Source of the DNA: Candidatus Latescibacterota bacterium
GTDB taxonomy: Bacteria; Latescibacterota; UBA2968; UBA8231
Direction of reading: 5' to 3'
NCBI GenBank assembly: GCA_022820485.1
Contig: JAJEFJ010000096.1
Location: 1-64,000 of the forward strand
DNA: 64,000 nucleotides
The notes under the pieces were generated by a model. It did no database searches. It was given only the letters and a program-made list of their open reading frames with translations, and was not told the origin of the DNA. Of this stretch, positions 1-7,107 are shown piece after piece; positions within the stretch are counted from its first letter, which is position 1; every line of letters starts with the position of its first letter. Both the position numbers and the translations under genes were made by a program.

Positions 1-48
1 AACAACGCTGCGCTCTGCGTATTCGACGGTAGCAAAGACTGCTGCTAG
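1..48 (+). CDS. C-terminus of an unidentified Cys-containing protein (partial)
   Basis: The first frame is open from base 1 to a TAG at 46-48 and would encode NNAALCVFDGSKDCC. Only 15 residues are visible, three of them Cys, two at the very end. It lies on the same strand as the peptide-handling operon that starts at 743, and an inverted repeat follows at 85-120. It may be the end of a real gene, but frame 2 is also open (to 67), so this is weak. No family can be named. Confidence 0.25.
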   Translation, partial: NNAALCVFDGSKDCC

Positions 49-84
49 GAGGACAATCCTTCGTTAAGTAGCCCCTTGCCTAGC

Positions 85-120
85 GAGTGGATCGTGGGTT
101 CCATTAACCACGATCCACTC
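85..120. repeat. Perfect inverted repeat, terminator-like hairpin
   Basis: A 13-base arm at 85-97 (GAGTGGATCGTGG) is exactly complementary to 108-120, with a 10-base loop. No T-run follows, so it is not a classic intrinsic terminator. The loop-plus-right-arm segment with the following GGCCGG recurs with two mismatches at about 273-300, which shows this is a repeated unit rather than a unique structure. Confidence 0.7.
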
Positions 121-272
121 GGCCGGCCTGCAAGCACTGAACAGTAGATAGATACCCCCAAGTTTGAACCATCCCTTTTTATCAACCGATTTCTATAAAC
201 AATCTTAGGCATTTTATCGTAGAACCCCCACTATCAATTGACCTAGCCTTTGCTCATTGGGCGACCAGTCGG

Positions 273-300
273 TTTCATTGACCACGATCCACTCGGCCGG
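273..300 (+). repeat. Second, partial copy of the 98-125 repeat
   Basis: The stretch ending CCACGATCCACTCGGCCGG repeats bases about 100-125, but without the left arm of the hairpin. The two copies are about 175 bases apart. It lies just downstream of the stop of the small minus-strand ORF at 304-468, so the shared sequence may be a mobile or recombined end. Confidence 0.6.
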
Positions 301-303
301 TCA

Positions 304-468
304 TTAAACTCCAACTCCTTCCTCGCCTCTCATCTGGGGACGCGAAGTCCCTGAATACTCAACCAGAGGCCCCTTTGCGCCTTCTGCGGCCCTGACCGCC
401 ACCGGCAGGGGGCAATCTTGACAAGCCACAAGGTCATCAACTGCGGGTTTGTCGAACCACTGTCCCAT
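304..468 (-). CDS. Possible 54-residue protein, unknown
   Basis: On the minus strand an ATG at 468 opens a 54-codon frame ending in TAA at 304-306. A GGGAGA lies six bases upstream, a reasonable ribosome site. The product begins MGQWFDKPAVDDLVACQDCP, with a CxxC pair near residues 16-19, and has no signal peptide or membrane segment. It is transcribed away from the sigma-54 operon. I do not recognise it; it could be chance coding in an otherwise gene-poor stretch. Confidence 0.3.
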   Translation of the reverse strand: MGQWFDKPAVDDLVACQDCPLPVAVRAAEGAKGPLVEYSGTSRPQMRGEEGVGV

Positions 469-666
469 CGGCGGTCTCCCTTAGCGCACTGCGGTGTCTT
501 TGACGCATTTGATCTAAGCTACTGTAAAAAAGTGAGTTATAAATCAAATAGAGCGTTAGGTGCGTCGAAAGGGTGCAATTAAAGAGCGATTCGGCGTTTG
601 ATTTGAAATGTCCCGATTTTCTGTAACTCTTTGTATAACAATCAATTACGATTTTTTAGATCATTT
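469..666. other. Gene-poor upstream region of the sigma-54 operon
   Basis: No convincing gene is seen between 469 and the promoter at 667. The stretch is AT-rich compared with its surroundings. It carries a loose inverted pair, AAATCAAA at 541-548 and TTTGATTT at 597-604, about 60 to 130 bases upstream of the -24 element. That is the usual distance for an enhancer-binding-protein site, but assigning it as such is speculation. Confidence 0.3.
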
Positions 667-682
667 TGGCACGGAAGTTGCT
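667..682 (+). promoter_or_regulatory. Sigma-54 (RpoN) -24/-12 promoter
   Basis: TGGCACGGAAGTTGCT matches the RpoN consensus TGGCACG-N4-TTGCW at every fixed position, with the required ten bases between GG and GC. It would start transcription near base 693-695, ahead of the ORF at 743 and the redoxin/exporter/protease genes. A response regulator with the GAFTGA loop that contacts sigma-54 is encoded at 9220-10620, giving an obvious candidate activator. The short hairpin CCCC-GTA-GGGG at 697-707 would lie at the 5' end of the transcript. Confidence 0.85.
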
Positions 683-742
683 ATTTAGTGACCAAGCCCC
701 GTAGGGGATTAATCACTTACCACTCACAATGGGAGGTCAATC

Positions 743-844
743 ATGACCCTGCATCCTTTAGTCCAGATCAGGTACATCTTCGGCCCGAAGAATAGCTCCG
801 ACTCCCACAGGCGTAGCCTCTCTCACCGCCGAGAACAGACCTAG
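743..844 (+). CDS. 33-residue peptide, candidate precursor or leader peptide
   Basis: This ORF is too short for routine calling. ATG at 743 follows GGGAGGT (731-737) by five bases, the best ribosome site in the region, and ends with TAG at 842-844. The peptide begins MTLHPLVQIRYIFGPKNSSD and continues into a basic, Ser/His/Arg-rich tail ending REQT; it has no Cys. It is the first ORF after the sigma-54 promoter and 35 bases ahead of a redoxin, exporter and intracellular protease. A secreted peptide precursor or a regulatory leader peptide both fit. It matches no family I know. Confidence 0.5.
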   Translation: MTLHPLVQIRYIFGPKNSSDSHRRSLSHRREQT

Positions 845-879
845 CCGTGCCCCGGCACAAAACCCAAGCGAGGTGAACG

Positions 880-1596
880 ATGAAAAACATGGCGCGTAAC
901 ATATCCCTGCTGGTCAATGCGTTCCTGTTGATACTCATTGCGACCGGCGCTCTGTGGGGACTGAAGGAGCTACACCGGCAAGACCCGACCGAGGCTGAGC
1001 GGCTGGTGAAGGAGAAGACCTACTTCAAGGACTACCTCAACAGCAGCGTCCAAGCCTCGACCAAGCTGGGCCTGAAATTCCCCGTCATTGAGACGACGGA
1101 TATCAAAGGCCGACCTTTGAGCACGGATTTCTCCAAGACCAAAAAGGGGGGAATCGTCGTCGTACTTAGCGAACTGGCGTGTCAGCCCTGCCTCAAGCCG
1201 CAGATGCAGATCCTGCAGCACATCTACGAGCGTCTTGCCGAGCCGGAGGAAATGCCCATCTACTGCATCGCACGGATGAGCGAGCGGAAGTTTTCTGACT
1301 ATGTGCGGACTTTCCAGATCACTTTTCCAGTTGTGTCGGACACGACCGGATACTTCAACGAGACGCCCTTTGGCGAACCGACCCCGGCGGTGTTTGTAAT
1401 TGACGAGGACAACACGGTCGTCAATGTCCATATCCCCGTGGATGGAAAGCCGCACCTTTCGGTCATTTTCTACAACGAGTTGAAACCCTGGTTCGACTTG
1501 GCCGAGCCGCTCGCTTTCAAGTTCAAAGGCGTGAAGTACTACGATGTAATCACCAATAAGGCCGACTTGAGTTCGGTTAAGCACTTACTCTACTGA
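880..1596 (+). CDS. Membrane-anchored redoxin (MauD/TlpA-like)
   Basis: A 238-residue protein with one N-terminal membrane segment (about 8-28) and a thioredoxin-fold domain on the outer side. The redox motif is C-Q-P-C at 101-104 in the context VVLSELACQPCLKPQ, followed by the FPVVSD and PTPAVFVID strands typical of AhpC/TSA and TlpA/MauD proteins. It probably reduces or isomerises disulfides in an exported partner. GAGGTG lies just upstream of the start, and the ABC exporter follows 29 bases later. The exact subfamily is unsure; co-transcription with exporter and protease suggests it acts on the exported product. Confidence 0.8.
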   Translation: MKNMARNISLLVNAFLLILIATGALWGLKELHRQDPTEAERLVKEKTYFKDYLNSSVQASTKLGLKFPVIETTDIKGRPLSTDFSKTKKGGIVVVLSELACQPCLKPQMQILQHIYERLAEPEEMPIYCIARMSERKFSDYVRTFQITFPVVSDTTGYFNETPFGEPTPAVFVIDEDNTVVNVHIPVDGKPHLSVIFYNELKPWFDLAEPLAFKFKGVKYYDVITNKADLSSVKHLLY

Positions 1597-1625
1597 TCGG
1601 TCTCTGACGAGGGGAGGATAAAGAG

Positions 1626-3335
1626 ATGATATTCAAGGAATTTGTAACGCGCTTCGCCCGCTACATCAAACCGTACTGGTGGCAAAGCTCAATCGTATTC
1701 GCCTTCATGGTCTTGGCGATAGCCAGTTCGCTCGCCTTTCCCTATATCTTGATGATCCTCATCGACGAGGCACTGCCAGACGAGGACTACTATCTGCTGG
1801 GCATCCTGCTGGCCACCCTAGTTGGCATGATGGTCCTGAACATAATCAGTGCTTTCGTTGCCAATTATCTATACCACTGGGTCGGCAACCGCGTTGTGTT
1901 CGAGATGCGAAGCGAGTTGTTCAGCCACCTGTTGCGCCTGCCGCTAAGTTTCTTCAAGCGCAACAAGACCGGGGATATTGCCCACCGGCTCAACAACGAT
2001 GTGCAGATCGTCCAGAAAACGCTTACCTCCGGCGTGCTGAAGCTCGTCAACAGTGTGCTGACGTTGGTCAGCTTGGGGGCGGTGCTGATATGGCTGGACG
2101 CTCCCCTCTTCCTCGGCCTGCTCCTGCTCGTGCCTTGCTTCATATTGAATCTCAAGTACTTCCAGCCGAAAATAGGCAAGGTGGCCGAGGCGACCCAGCA
2201 CAAGACTTCGGATATACTGGGCTTTTTTATCGAGCGTTTTGACAATATCAAACTCGTGCAGTCGTACAACACATACCGGCACGAAAGCGACAAGTTGGGC
2301 AGACGACAGGGAGAGTTGTTCGATCTGGAGATGCACAGTACCGCGTTGAATCTTTCCGCTGGTTCCATAGCGTCCTTTATCATGTCCTTCGCCCCGGTTG
2401 TCATCCTCGGTTGGGGAGGGCATCAAGTCATGCAGGGAGCACTCGGTTTGGGGGCACTAATCGCCTTTTTCCAGTACTTCATGCGCATTTTCGGCCCCTT
2501 GGAAAACCTGAACCAACTGTATCTAGACTGCGTCCGGGCGTCGGTTTCCCTGCGGCGGATTGTGGAATTCATGGACGTACCGGCGGAGATTGAGTCAGAG
2601 CAGGCCGAACCCTTCTCGTTTAAGAAGAAAATAGCGTTCAAAGATGTGGAGTTTGCTTACAACGGACACCCCGTACTCAGCCATTTTGATTTGGAGATTG
2701 AAAAGGGCAAGACGTACGCGCTCGTTGGGGCGAGCGGTTGCGGCAAAAGCACGGTTGTCGATTTGTTGTGCCGTTTCTATCAGCCGCAAAAGGGCGAGAT
2801 CGCCATAGACGACGCGCCTTGTAGGGCCTTTGGTCTGGGCAAGTACCGGGACCGCATCGGCTTGGTGTCGCAGGAAGCGCAGCTCTTCCGCGATTCAGTG
2901 CTCGAAAACATACGCTATGGCCGATTGGAAAGCTCCAAAGAAGAAATCGAACGCGCTGCCGAGGAACTTGAGACCGAAGAGCCGGAGGACGCCTTGGCGA
3001 CGGTATGCGATTCTAAAGCCAACCTGTCGGGTGGGCAGAAACAGCGGATCGCCCTAGCGAGGGCCGTGCTGAAAAACCCCGAGATCATCGTGCTGGACGA
3101 GGCGACTTCAGCGCTGGATTCGGAGAGCGAGGAGAAGCTGTTGCGCCGGCTCAAGAGCCATGCCGACGACAAAACGCTCATCATCGTCAGCCACCGGCTC
3201 AGTGCCGTCCGGGAGGTCGATGAGATTGTCTGCATGGACGAAGGAAAAATTGTCGAGAAAGGCACCCATGCCGAACTGATGCAGAAAAAAGGCCACTACT
3301 GGGAGCTGTTCAAAACTCAGCTTGCGAACAATTGA
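1626..3335 (+). CDS. ABC exporter, fused permease/ATPase
   Basis: A 569-residue type IV (exporter) ABC half-transporter. The N-terminal six-helix membrane domain spans about 1-310. The ATPase has Walker A GASGCGKST at 368-376, Q-loop VSQEAQLF near 414, signature LSGGQ at 467-471, Walker B IIVLDE at 487-492 and an H-loop SHR near 519. There is no N-terminal C39 peptidase domain, so any leader removal must be done elsewhere, plausibly by the subtilase encoded next. GGGGAGGATAAAGAG precedes the start. The closest functional analogy is the peptide exporter QhpF of quinohemoprotein amine dehydrogenase maturation; the substrate here is inferred. Confidence 0.9.
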   Translation: MIFKEFVTRFARYIKPYWWQSSIVFAFMVLAIASSLAFPYILMILIDEALPDEDYYLLGILLATLVGMMVLNIISAFVANYLYHWVGNRVVFEMRSELFSHLLRLPLSFFKRNKTGDIAHRLNNDVQIVQKTLTSGVLKLVNSVLTLVSLGAVLIWLDAPLFLGLLLLVPCFILNLKYFQPKIGKVAEATQHKTSDILGFFIERFDNIKLVQSYNTYRHESDKLGRRQGELFDLEMHSTALNLSAGSIASFIMSFAPVVILGWGGHQVMQGALGLGALIAFFQYFMRIFGPLENLNQLYLDCVRASVSLRRIVEFMDVPAEIESEQAEPFSFKKKIAFKDVEFAYNGHPVLSHFDLEIEKGKTYALVGASGCGKSTVVDLLCRFYQPQKGEIAIDDAPCRAFGLGKYRDRIGLVSQEAQLFRDSVLENIRYGRLESSKEEIERAAEELETEEPEDALATVCDSKANLSGGQKQRIALARAVLKNPEIIVLDEATSALDSESEEKLLRRLKSHADDKTLIIVSHRLSAVREVDEIVCMDEGKIVEKGTHAELMQKKGHYWELFKTQLANN

Positions 3336-3351
3336 AGAAAGGGAGACCAAG

Positions 3352-5301
3352 ATGAATACCCATGAGAAATCGCAGACACTTGACTTTACCCGTTTGACCG
3401 GACGCGGAGTCAAAGTCGCGGTAGTCGATAGCGGTATTGAATCCAATCATCCCAAGATCGGCCCTATTGCCGGCGGAGTCGGGTTGTGCGCGGTTGCCGG
3501 TGGCGGTATCCAACGCGATGACGATTTCTCCGACCGGGCCGGTCACGGTACGGCCTGCGCAGGCATTATTCGCAAGCTGGCCCTGGAAGCCGAACTCTAC
3601 GGGATACGCGTTTTCGACGAGTCGCTGACCACGGATGGTCAATCGCTGATTGAAGCCATCGCTTGGGCCATAGAAGAAGGCATGGATGTGGTAAATCTCA
3701 GTCTAGGGACGATTGACCCCGCGTACAAGAGGCCCTTGGCGGAGATATGCAGCAAGGCCGTTGAAGCCAATCTGATCTTGGTGGGTTCTCAGCACAACGA
3801 GGGTATGGAGAGCTATCCGGCCGAGTTGTCCGACGTAATCGGCGTCACTTGGGGAAAAATCTACGATCGCTACGGGTACCACTACCGGCCCGGGCAGGCC
3901 ATTGAGTGCGTGGCCCGGGGCGATCAGCAGCGTCTGTGCTGGCTAGACGGAGGGGAGACGATCACCGGAGGAACCAGTTTTGCCGCGCCCCACATATCGG
4001 CGATTGTCGCCTTGATCCGCCAGCGCTTTCCCGGAGCGGGGTTGCCCGAGATGCGGGAGATCTTGGCGACAAACGCCTTAGAGCCAGAGGCGTCCGAGGC
4101 GGTCGCTGTCACGTCGGGTACCACTGTCGAGCGGCCGGGTTTTCCCTGCTACAAGTGGATTGGTCGGGCCGCCCTATATCCGTACAACAAGGAAATGCAC
4201 GCACTGGTACGCCACGCGAAACATTTGCATTTCACTATTGCTGGTATCGCCGACCCGGTCGGCAAAGGCTTGGTCGGCAAGGACGCCGGCGAGGCCATTG
4301 GCGTCGAACCGTTAGGCGTGCGCATTGTCCCCAAATTAGGAGACGCTCTAGAAGGAGCCAATACTCTCGTGTTAGGGTACGTGGATCAGCTATCTCGGTT
4401 GGGCAAAAAGGACTTGTTGCGCGAAGCAATACAGACGGCGTTGGAGCGAGGGCTCAACGTGTTCAGCTTCCTAGCGGTTGATCCGGAGACCTACGCCGAT
4501 CTGTATGATTTGGCGCGGAGCAAGGGGTTGCGCTTGGAGTTTCCGGACTTCGATTTCGCCGATGTCCAAAGGAGTCTTGCGGCCCAAGGCTCCGAGCGCG
4601 CTGTTGATGTGCCGGTGGTCGGGGTCTTCGGCACGAGCTCCCAACAGGGCAAGTTCACCTTACAACTCGCGTTGCGGCAAAAGCTGATTGAGCGAGGGTA
4701 CAAAGTTGGTCAACTTGGCACCGAGCACCATTCGGCGCTGTTCGGGATGGATTTTTCCTTCCCTATGGGCTATGCCGCGCCTAGAGATCTGCCGTTGCAA
4801 TACTACGGCCCGTACCTAGATCACAAGATGCGCGAGATTAACGCGGCGAAAAAACCGGATATCATGCTGGTTGGCTGTCAGTCGGGCACGATACCCTATG
4901 ATGTCGTCAACAAAAACTCCCATACCGAGCCGTCGATCCACTTCCTGTTGGGAACCAAACCGGACGCCTGCATTTTGGTGGTCAATAGCACGGATTCGGA
5001 TGCGTATATCCAGGACACCATCGACGGCATACGCATATTGAGCAAAGCCCCGGTCGTATTGTTAGCGATGAGCGACAAGGAGAAACACGCCCGGTCGGTC
5101 TATGGCAAGACTTGGGTTTCCTCCCGTCAGATGAGTGAGGGTGAGATACAGGACCACTTGGAGCGTCTGGAGGCTTCGTTCGGCTTGCCAGCGGTGGCGA
5201 TTGTTGCCGAGGAGGGGCAGCAGCGAATGGTCGATATTGTTGTGAACCATTTTGCCGCCGAGAGCGGGCCGGTGGCCGAAGAGATTAAGAAGGCCGGATA
5301 G
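3352..5301 (+). CDS. Subtilisin-like (S8) protease fused to DUF1611-like P-loop domain
   Basis: A 649-residue two-part protein with no signal peptide, so cytoplasmic. Residues about 18-245 form an S8 protease with Asp26 (VAVVDSGI), His65 (GHGTACAG) and Ser209 (GGTSFAAPH). Residues about 285-640 resemble DUF1611: a Rossmann-like half, then a P-loop-like GVFGTSSQQGK near 424-434. The start at 3352 is chosen over 3322 because GGGAGACC sits just upstream; the exporter gene ends at 3335. The protease half resembles QhpE-type intracellular subtilases that trim leader peptides before export. The fusion partner is unusual; its ligand is unknown. Confidence 0.85.
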   Translation: MNTHEKSQTLDFTRLTGRGVKVAVVDSGIESNHPKIGPIAGGVGLCAVAGGGIQRDDDFSDRAGHGTACAGIIRKLALEAELYGIRVFDESLTTDGQSLIEAIAWAIEEGMDVVNLSLGTIDPAYKRPLAEICSKAVEANLILVGSQHNEGMESYPAELSDVIGVTWGKIYDRYGYHYRPGQAIECVARGDQQRLCWLDGGETITGGTSFAAPHISAIVALIRQRFPGAGLPEMREILATNALEPEASEAVAVTSGTTVERPGFPCYKWIGRAALYPYNKEMHALVRHAKHLHFTIAGIADPVGKGLVGKDAGEAIGVEPLGVRIVPKLGDALEGANTLVLGYVDQLSRLGKKDLLREAIQTALERGLNVFSFLAVDPETYADLYDLARSKGLRLEFPDFDFADVQRSLAAQGSERAVDVPVVGVFGTSSQQGKFTLQLALRQKLIERGYKVGQLGTEHHSALFGMDFSFPMGYAAPRDLPLQYYGPYLDHKMREINAAKKPDIMLVGCQSGTIPYDVVNKNSHTEPSIHFLLGTKPDACILVVNSTDSDAYIQDTIDGIRILSKAPVVLLAMSDKEKHARSVYGKTWVSSRQMSEGEIQDHLERLEASFGLPAVAIVAEEGQQRMVDIVVNHFAAESGPVAEEIKKAG

Positions 5302-5365
5302 TAGGGGTTTGGTGTTCGGCCAAACTTTTGTCGCGCAACAGTGCGCTTTATTATCTGAGAGTGAT

Positions 5366-5492
5366 CAGTAGTCTTTCAATTAAGTTTATTGCCTGAATTC
5401 ACTGGACTCCCGCCTTCGCGAGAGTGACCACCTCATGTCATTCCCACGCAAGTGGGAATCCAGTATGGCAGCTAACTTTTGCAAGACTACTG
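5366..5492. mobile_element. MITE-like element with terminal inverted repeats
   Basis: About 127 bases bounded by CAGTAGTCTT (5366-5375) and its complement AAGACTACTG (5483-5492); the match extends to 13 of 14 positions. Inside are two small hairpins, one of them ATTCCCAC-GCAA-GTGGGAAT at 5440-5459, the pattern of the common TCATTCCC...GGGAATCCAG intergenic repeat. No transposase gene is present. It sits between the protease gene and the sensory genes, so the downstream genes may have their own promoter. No clear target duplication is seen. Confidence 0.6.
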
Positions 5493-5526
5493 AGTGTGTA
5501 TATCTCAACAGAAATGAGGCGCGATA

Positions 5527-7107
5527 GTGCAGCAACCAAACATCTGTATCACCGCAGTCTGGACATTTTTTCTTTTTTTCGGATGCAGTGCGCCCGACCG
5601 CGACGGCCCTTCCTATGGGGGTCGAGTGCGGGTCGGGGCGATCGGAGGCATGGAGCCGATCAATCCGCTCATGGCCTCCCAAACCGTGAGCGCGGAGGTA
5701 TTGGACCTGCTGTTTGAACGCCTATTCACGGAAACGCCCGACGGTCAGCTCGCTCCGGGGATGGCCGTAGCTTGGCCATTCAGCCCCCGCCTGAAGTTTT
5801 GGGACATCTTGCTGCGGTCGGATGCCCAATTCCACGATGGTCGGCCCGTAACGGCTGAGGATGTGGTCTTTACGTTGCAATTGATGAGAAAGCAGCAAAA
5901 CGGGGAGAATTTGCTCTTCGAGCGAGTTGAAGCACTTAGCGAGGATATTGTGCGGCTGCACTATACCGAGCCACCCCTTTCATCGGCGCTATTGCACTTG
6001 CGGCTGCACATCCTACCCAAGCACCTCGTAGAGCCGCAGTTGGCGGCTGGCCATAGTTTGGATGAATTGCCGTTCAACCAGCATCCCATTGGGGCGGGTC
6101 CGTTTCGCTTTGCCGGTTGGGTGGGCGAGGATCACGTGCGGCTGGTAGCTTTTGAGGAGTATCACGGTGGGCGTCCATACATAGATACGGTGGAGGTGCG
6201 CAGCGATTACCCGGACACGCGCTACGAATGGGCGGCGTTTATGCGCGGAGAAAGCGATGTAGCCCTGTTTGCTACACCCGACGACCTGAAAAGTATTGCC
6301 GACAACCCGGCCTTCAAGGTGCTCAAAGGGGGTGGTTCGTCCTATACGGCGCTGAGCTTAAACTGCCGTCCCGAGTCAGTGTTGGCCGATCGGCGCGTGC
6401 GGGAGGCGCTTCATCACGCGATCGATCGGCAAGCGATATGGCGTTTCCTCAGCGGGGACGCAACCACAGATTCCGTGTTTATTGCCGGGCCTTTTCCGCC
6501 CGGCTCGATTTACAACGATCCACAAGTGCCTGCGCCGGTCAAAGACCAGCGGCGCGCCCGGGCCATATTGCAAGCGGCCGGTTGGGTGGATGCGGATGGC
6601 GATGGGCTGCGCGCACGAGATGGCGCGGCGTTGGAATTGACCTTGGGCATGGTCAAGGAGCTGCCGCATCGGCACGACATAGCCGCCCAGTTGCGGAAGG
6701 ATCTGGAAGAAGTAGGGATTCATCTGCTGATGCAGACCGAGCCTTTGCAAATGCTTTATGCAGTGAAACCGCGGTTTGATATGATATTGGGAGAAGGATA
6801 CAGTGACCTCGACCCCGATATAACCGCGTCTGAATGGCATTCGCAGGATGTGCGCAATGGGTCGGGCTATGTCAATGCCGAAGTGGATCAGTTGATCGAA
6901 GCTGGGCGAGTGACCTACGATGGGAACCGGCGCATCGCCATCTACAAGAATATCCATCGCCATCTGCTGGCCGATCACCCCACAATTTTCATCTGTAGAG
7001 AGCCAGTCATGTATGCGGTGCGTCAGCCGTTGGGAGGCTTGGAGTTGATTACGCGCATGGGAATTTTCCGCAGTTTGCCAGCGTGGTACTGGGGTCGCGC
7101 TCGATAA
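5527..7107 (+). CDS. Peptide-type ABC substrate-binding lipoprotein (SBP_bac_5), orphan
   Basis: A 526-residue solute-binding protein starting at GTG, eight bases after GAGG. The N-terminus is a short lipoprotein signal with lipobox-like LFFGC near residue 20. The body has the DppA/OppA layout (GRPVTAEDVVFTLQ, HPIGAGPFRF, LNCRPESVLADRRVREALHHAIDRQ). No permease or ATPase genes of a peptide importer are nearby. The stop overlaps the start of the histidine kinase (TAATG), so it is probably a ligand-binding partner of that sensor rather than an importer subunit. The ligand is unknown; a peptide is the family norm. Confidence 0.85.
   Translation: MQQPNICITAVWTFFLFFGCSAPDRDGPSYGGRVRVGAIGGMEPINPLMASQTVSAEVLDLLFERLFTETPDGQLAPGMAVAWPFSPRLKFWDILLRSDAQFHDGRPVTAEDVVFTLQLMRKQQNGENLLFERVEALSEDIVRLHYTEPPLSSALLHLRLHILPKHLVEPQLAAGHSLDELPFNQHPIGAGPFRFAGWVGEDHVRLVAFEEYHGGRPYIDTVEVRSDYPDTRYEWAAFMRGESDVALFATPDDLKSIADNPAFKVLKGGGSSYTALSLNCRPESVLADRRVREALHHAIDRQAIWRFLSGDATTDSVFIAGPFPPGSIYNDPQVPAPVKDQRRARAILQAAGWVDADGDGLRARDGAALELTLGMVKELPHRHDIAAQLRKDLEEVGIHLLMQTEPLQMLYAVKPRFDMILGEGYSDLDPDITASEWHSQDVRNGSGYVNAEVDQLIEAGRVTYDGNRRIAIYKNIHRHLLADHPTIFICREPVMYAVRQPLGGLELITRMGIFRSLPAWYWGRAR

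Noticed and set aside
608..688. 26-codon ORF across the sigma-54 promoter
   Set aside because: There is no ribosome site and it would place the promoter inside a gene.
5466..5483. Possible second sigma-54 site (TGGCAG then TTGCA)
   Set aside because: GG and GC are 12 bases apart instead of 10, and it lies in the end of the MITE-like element.
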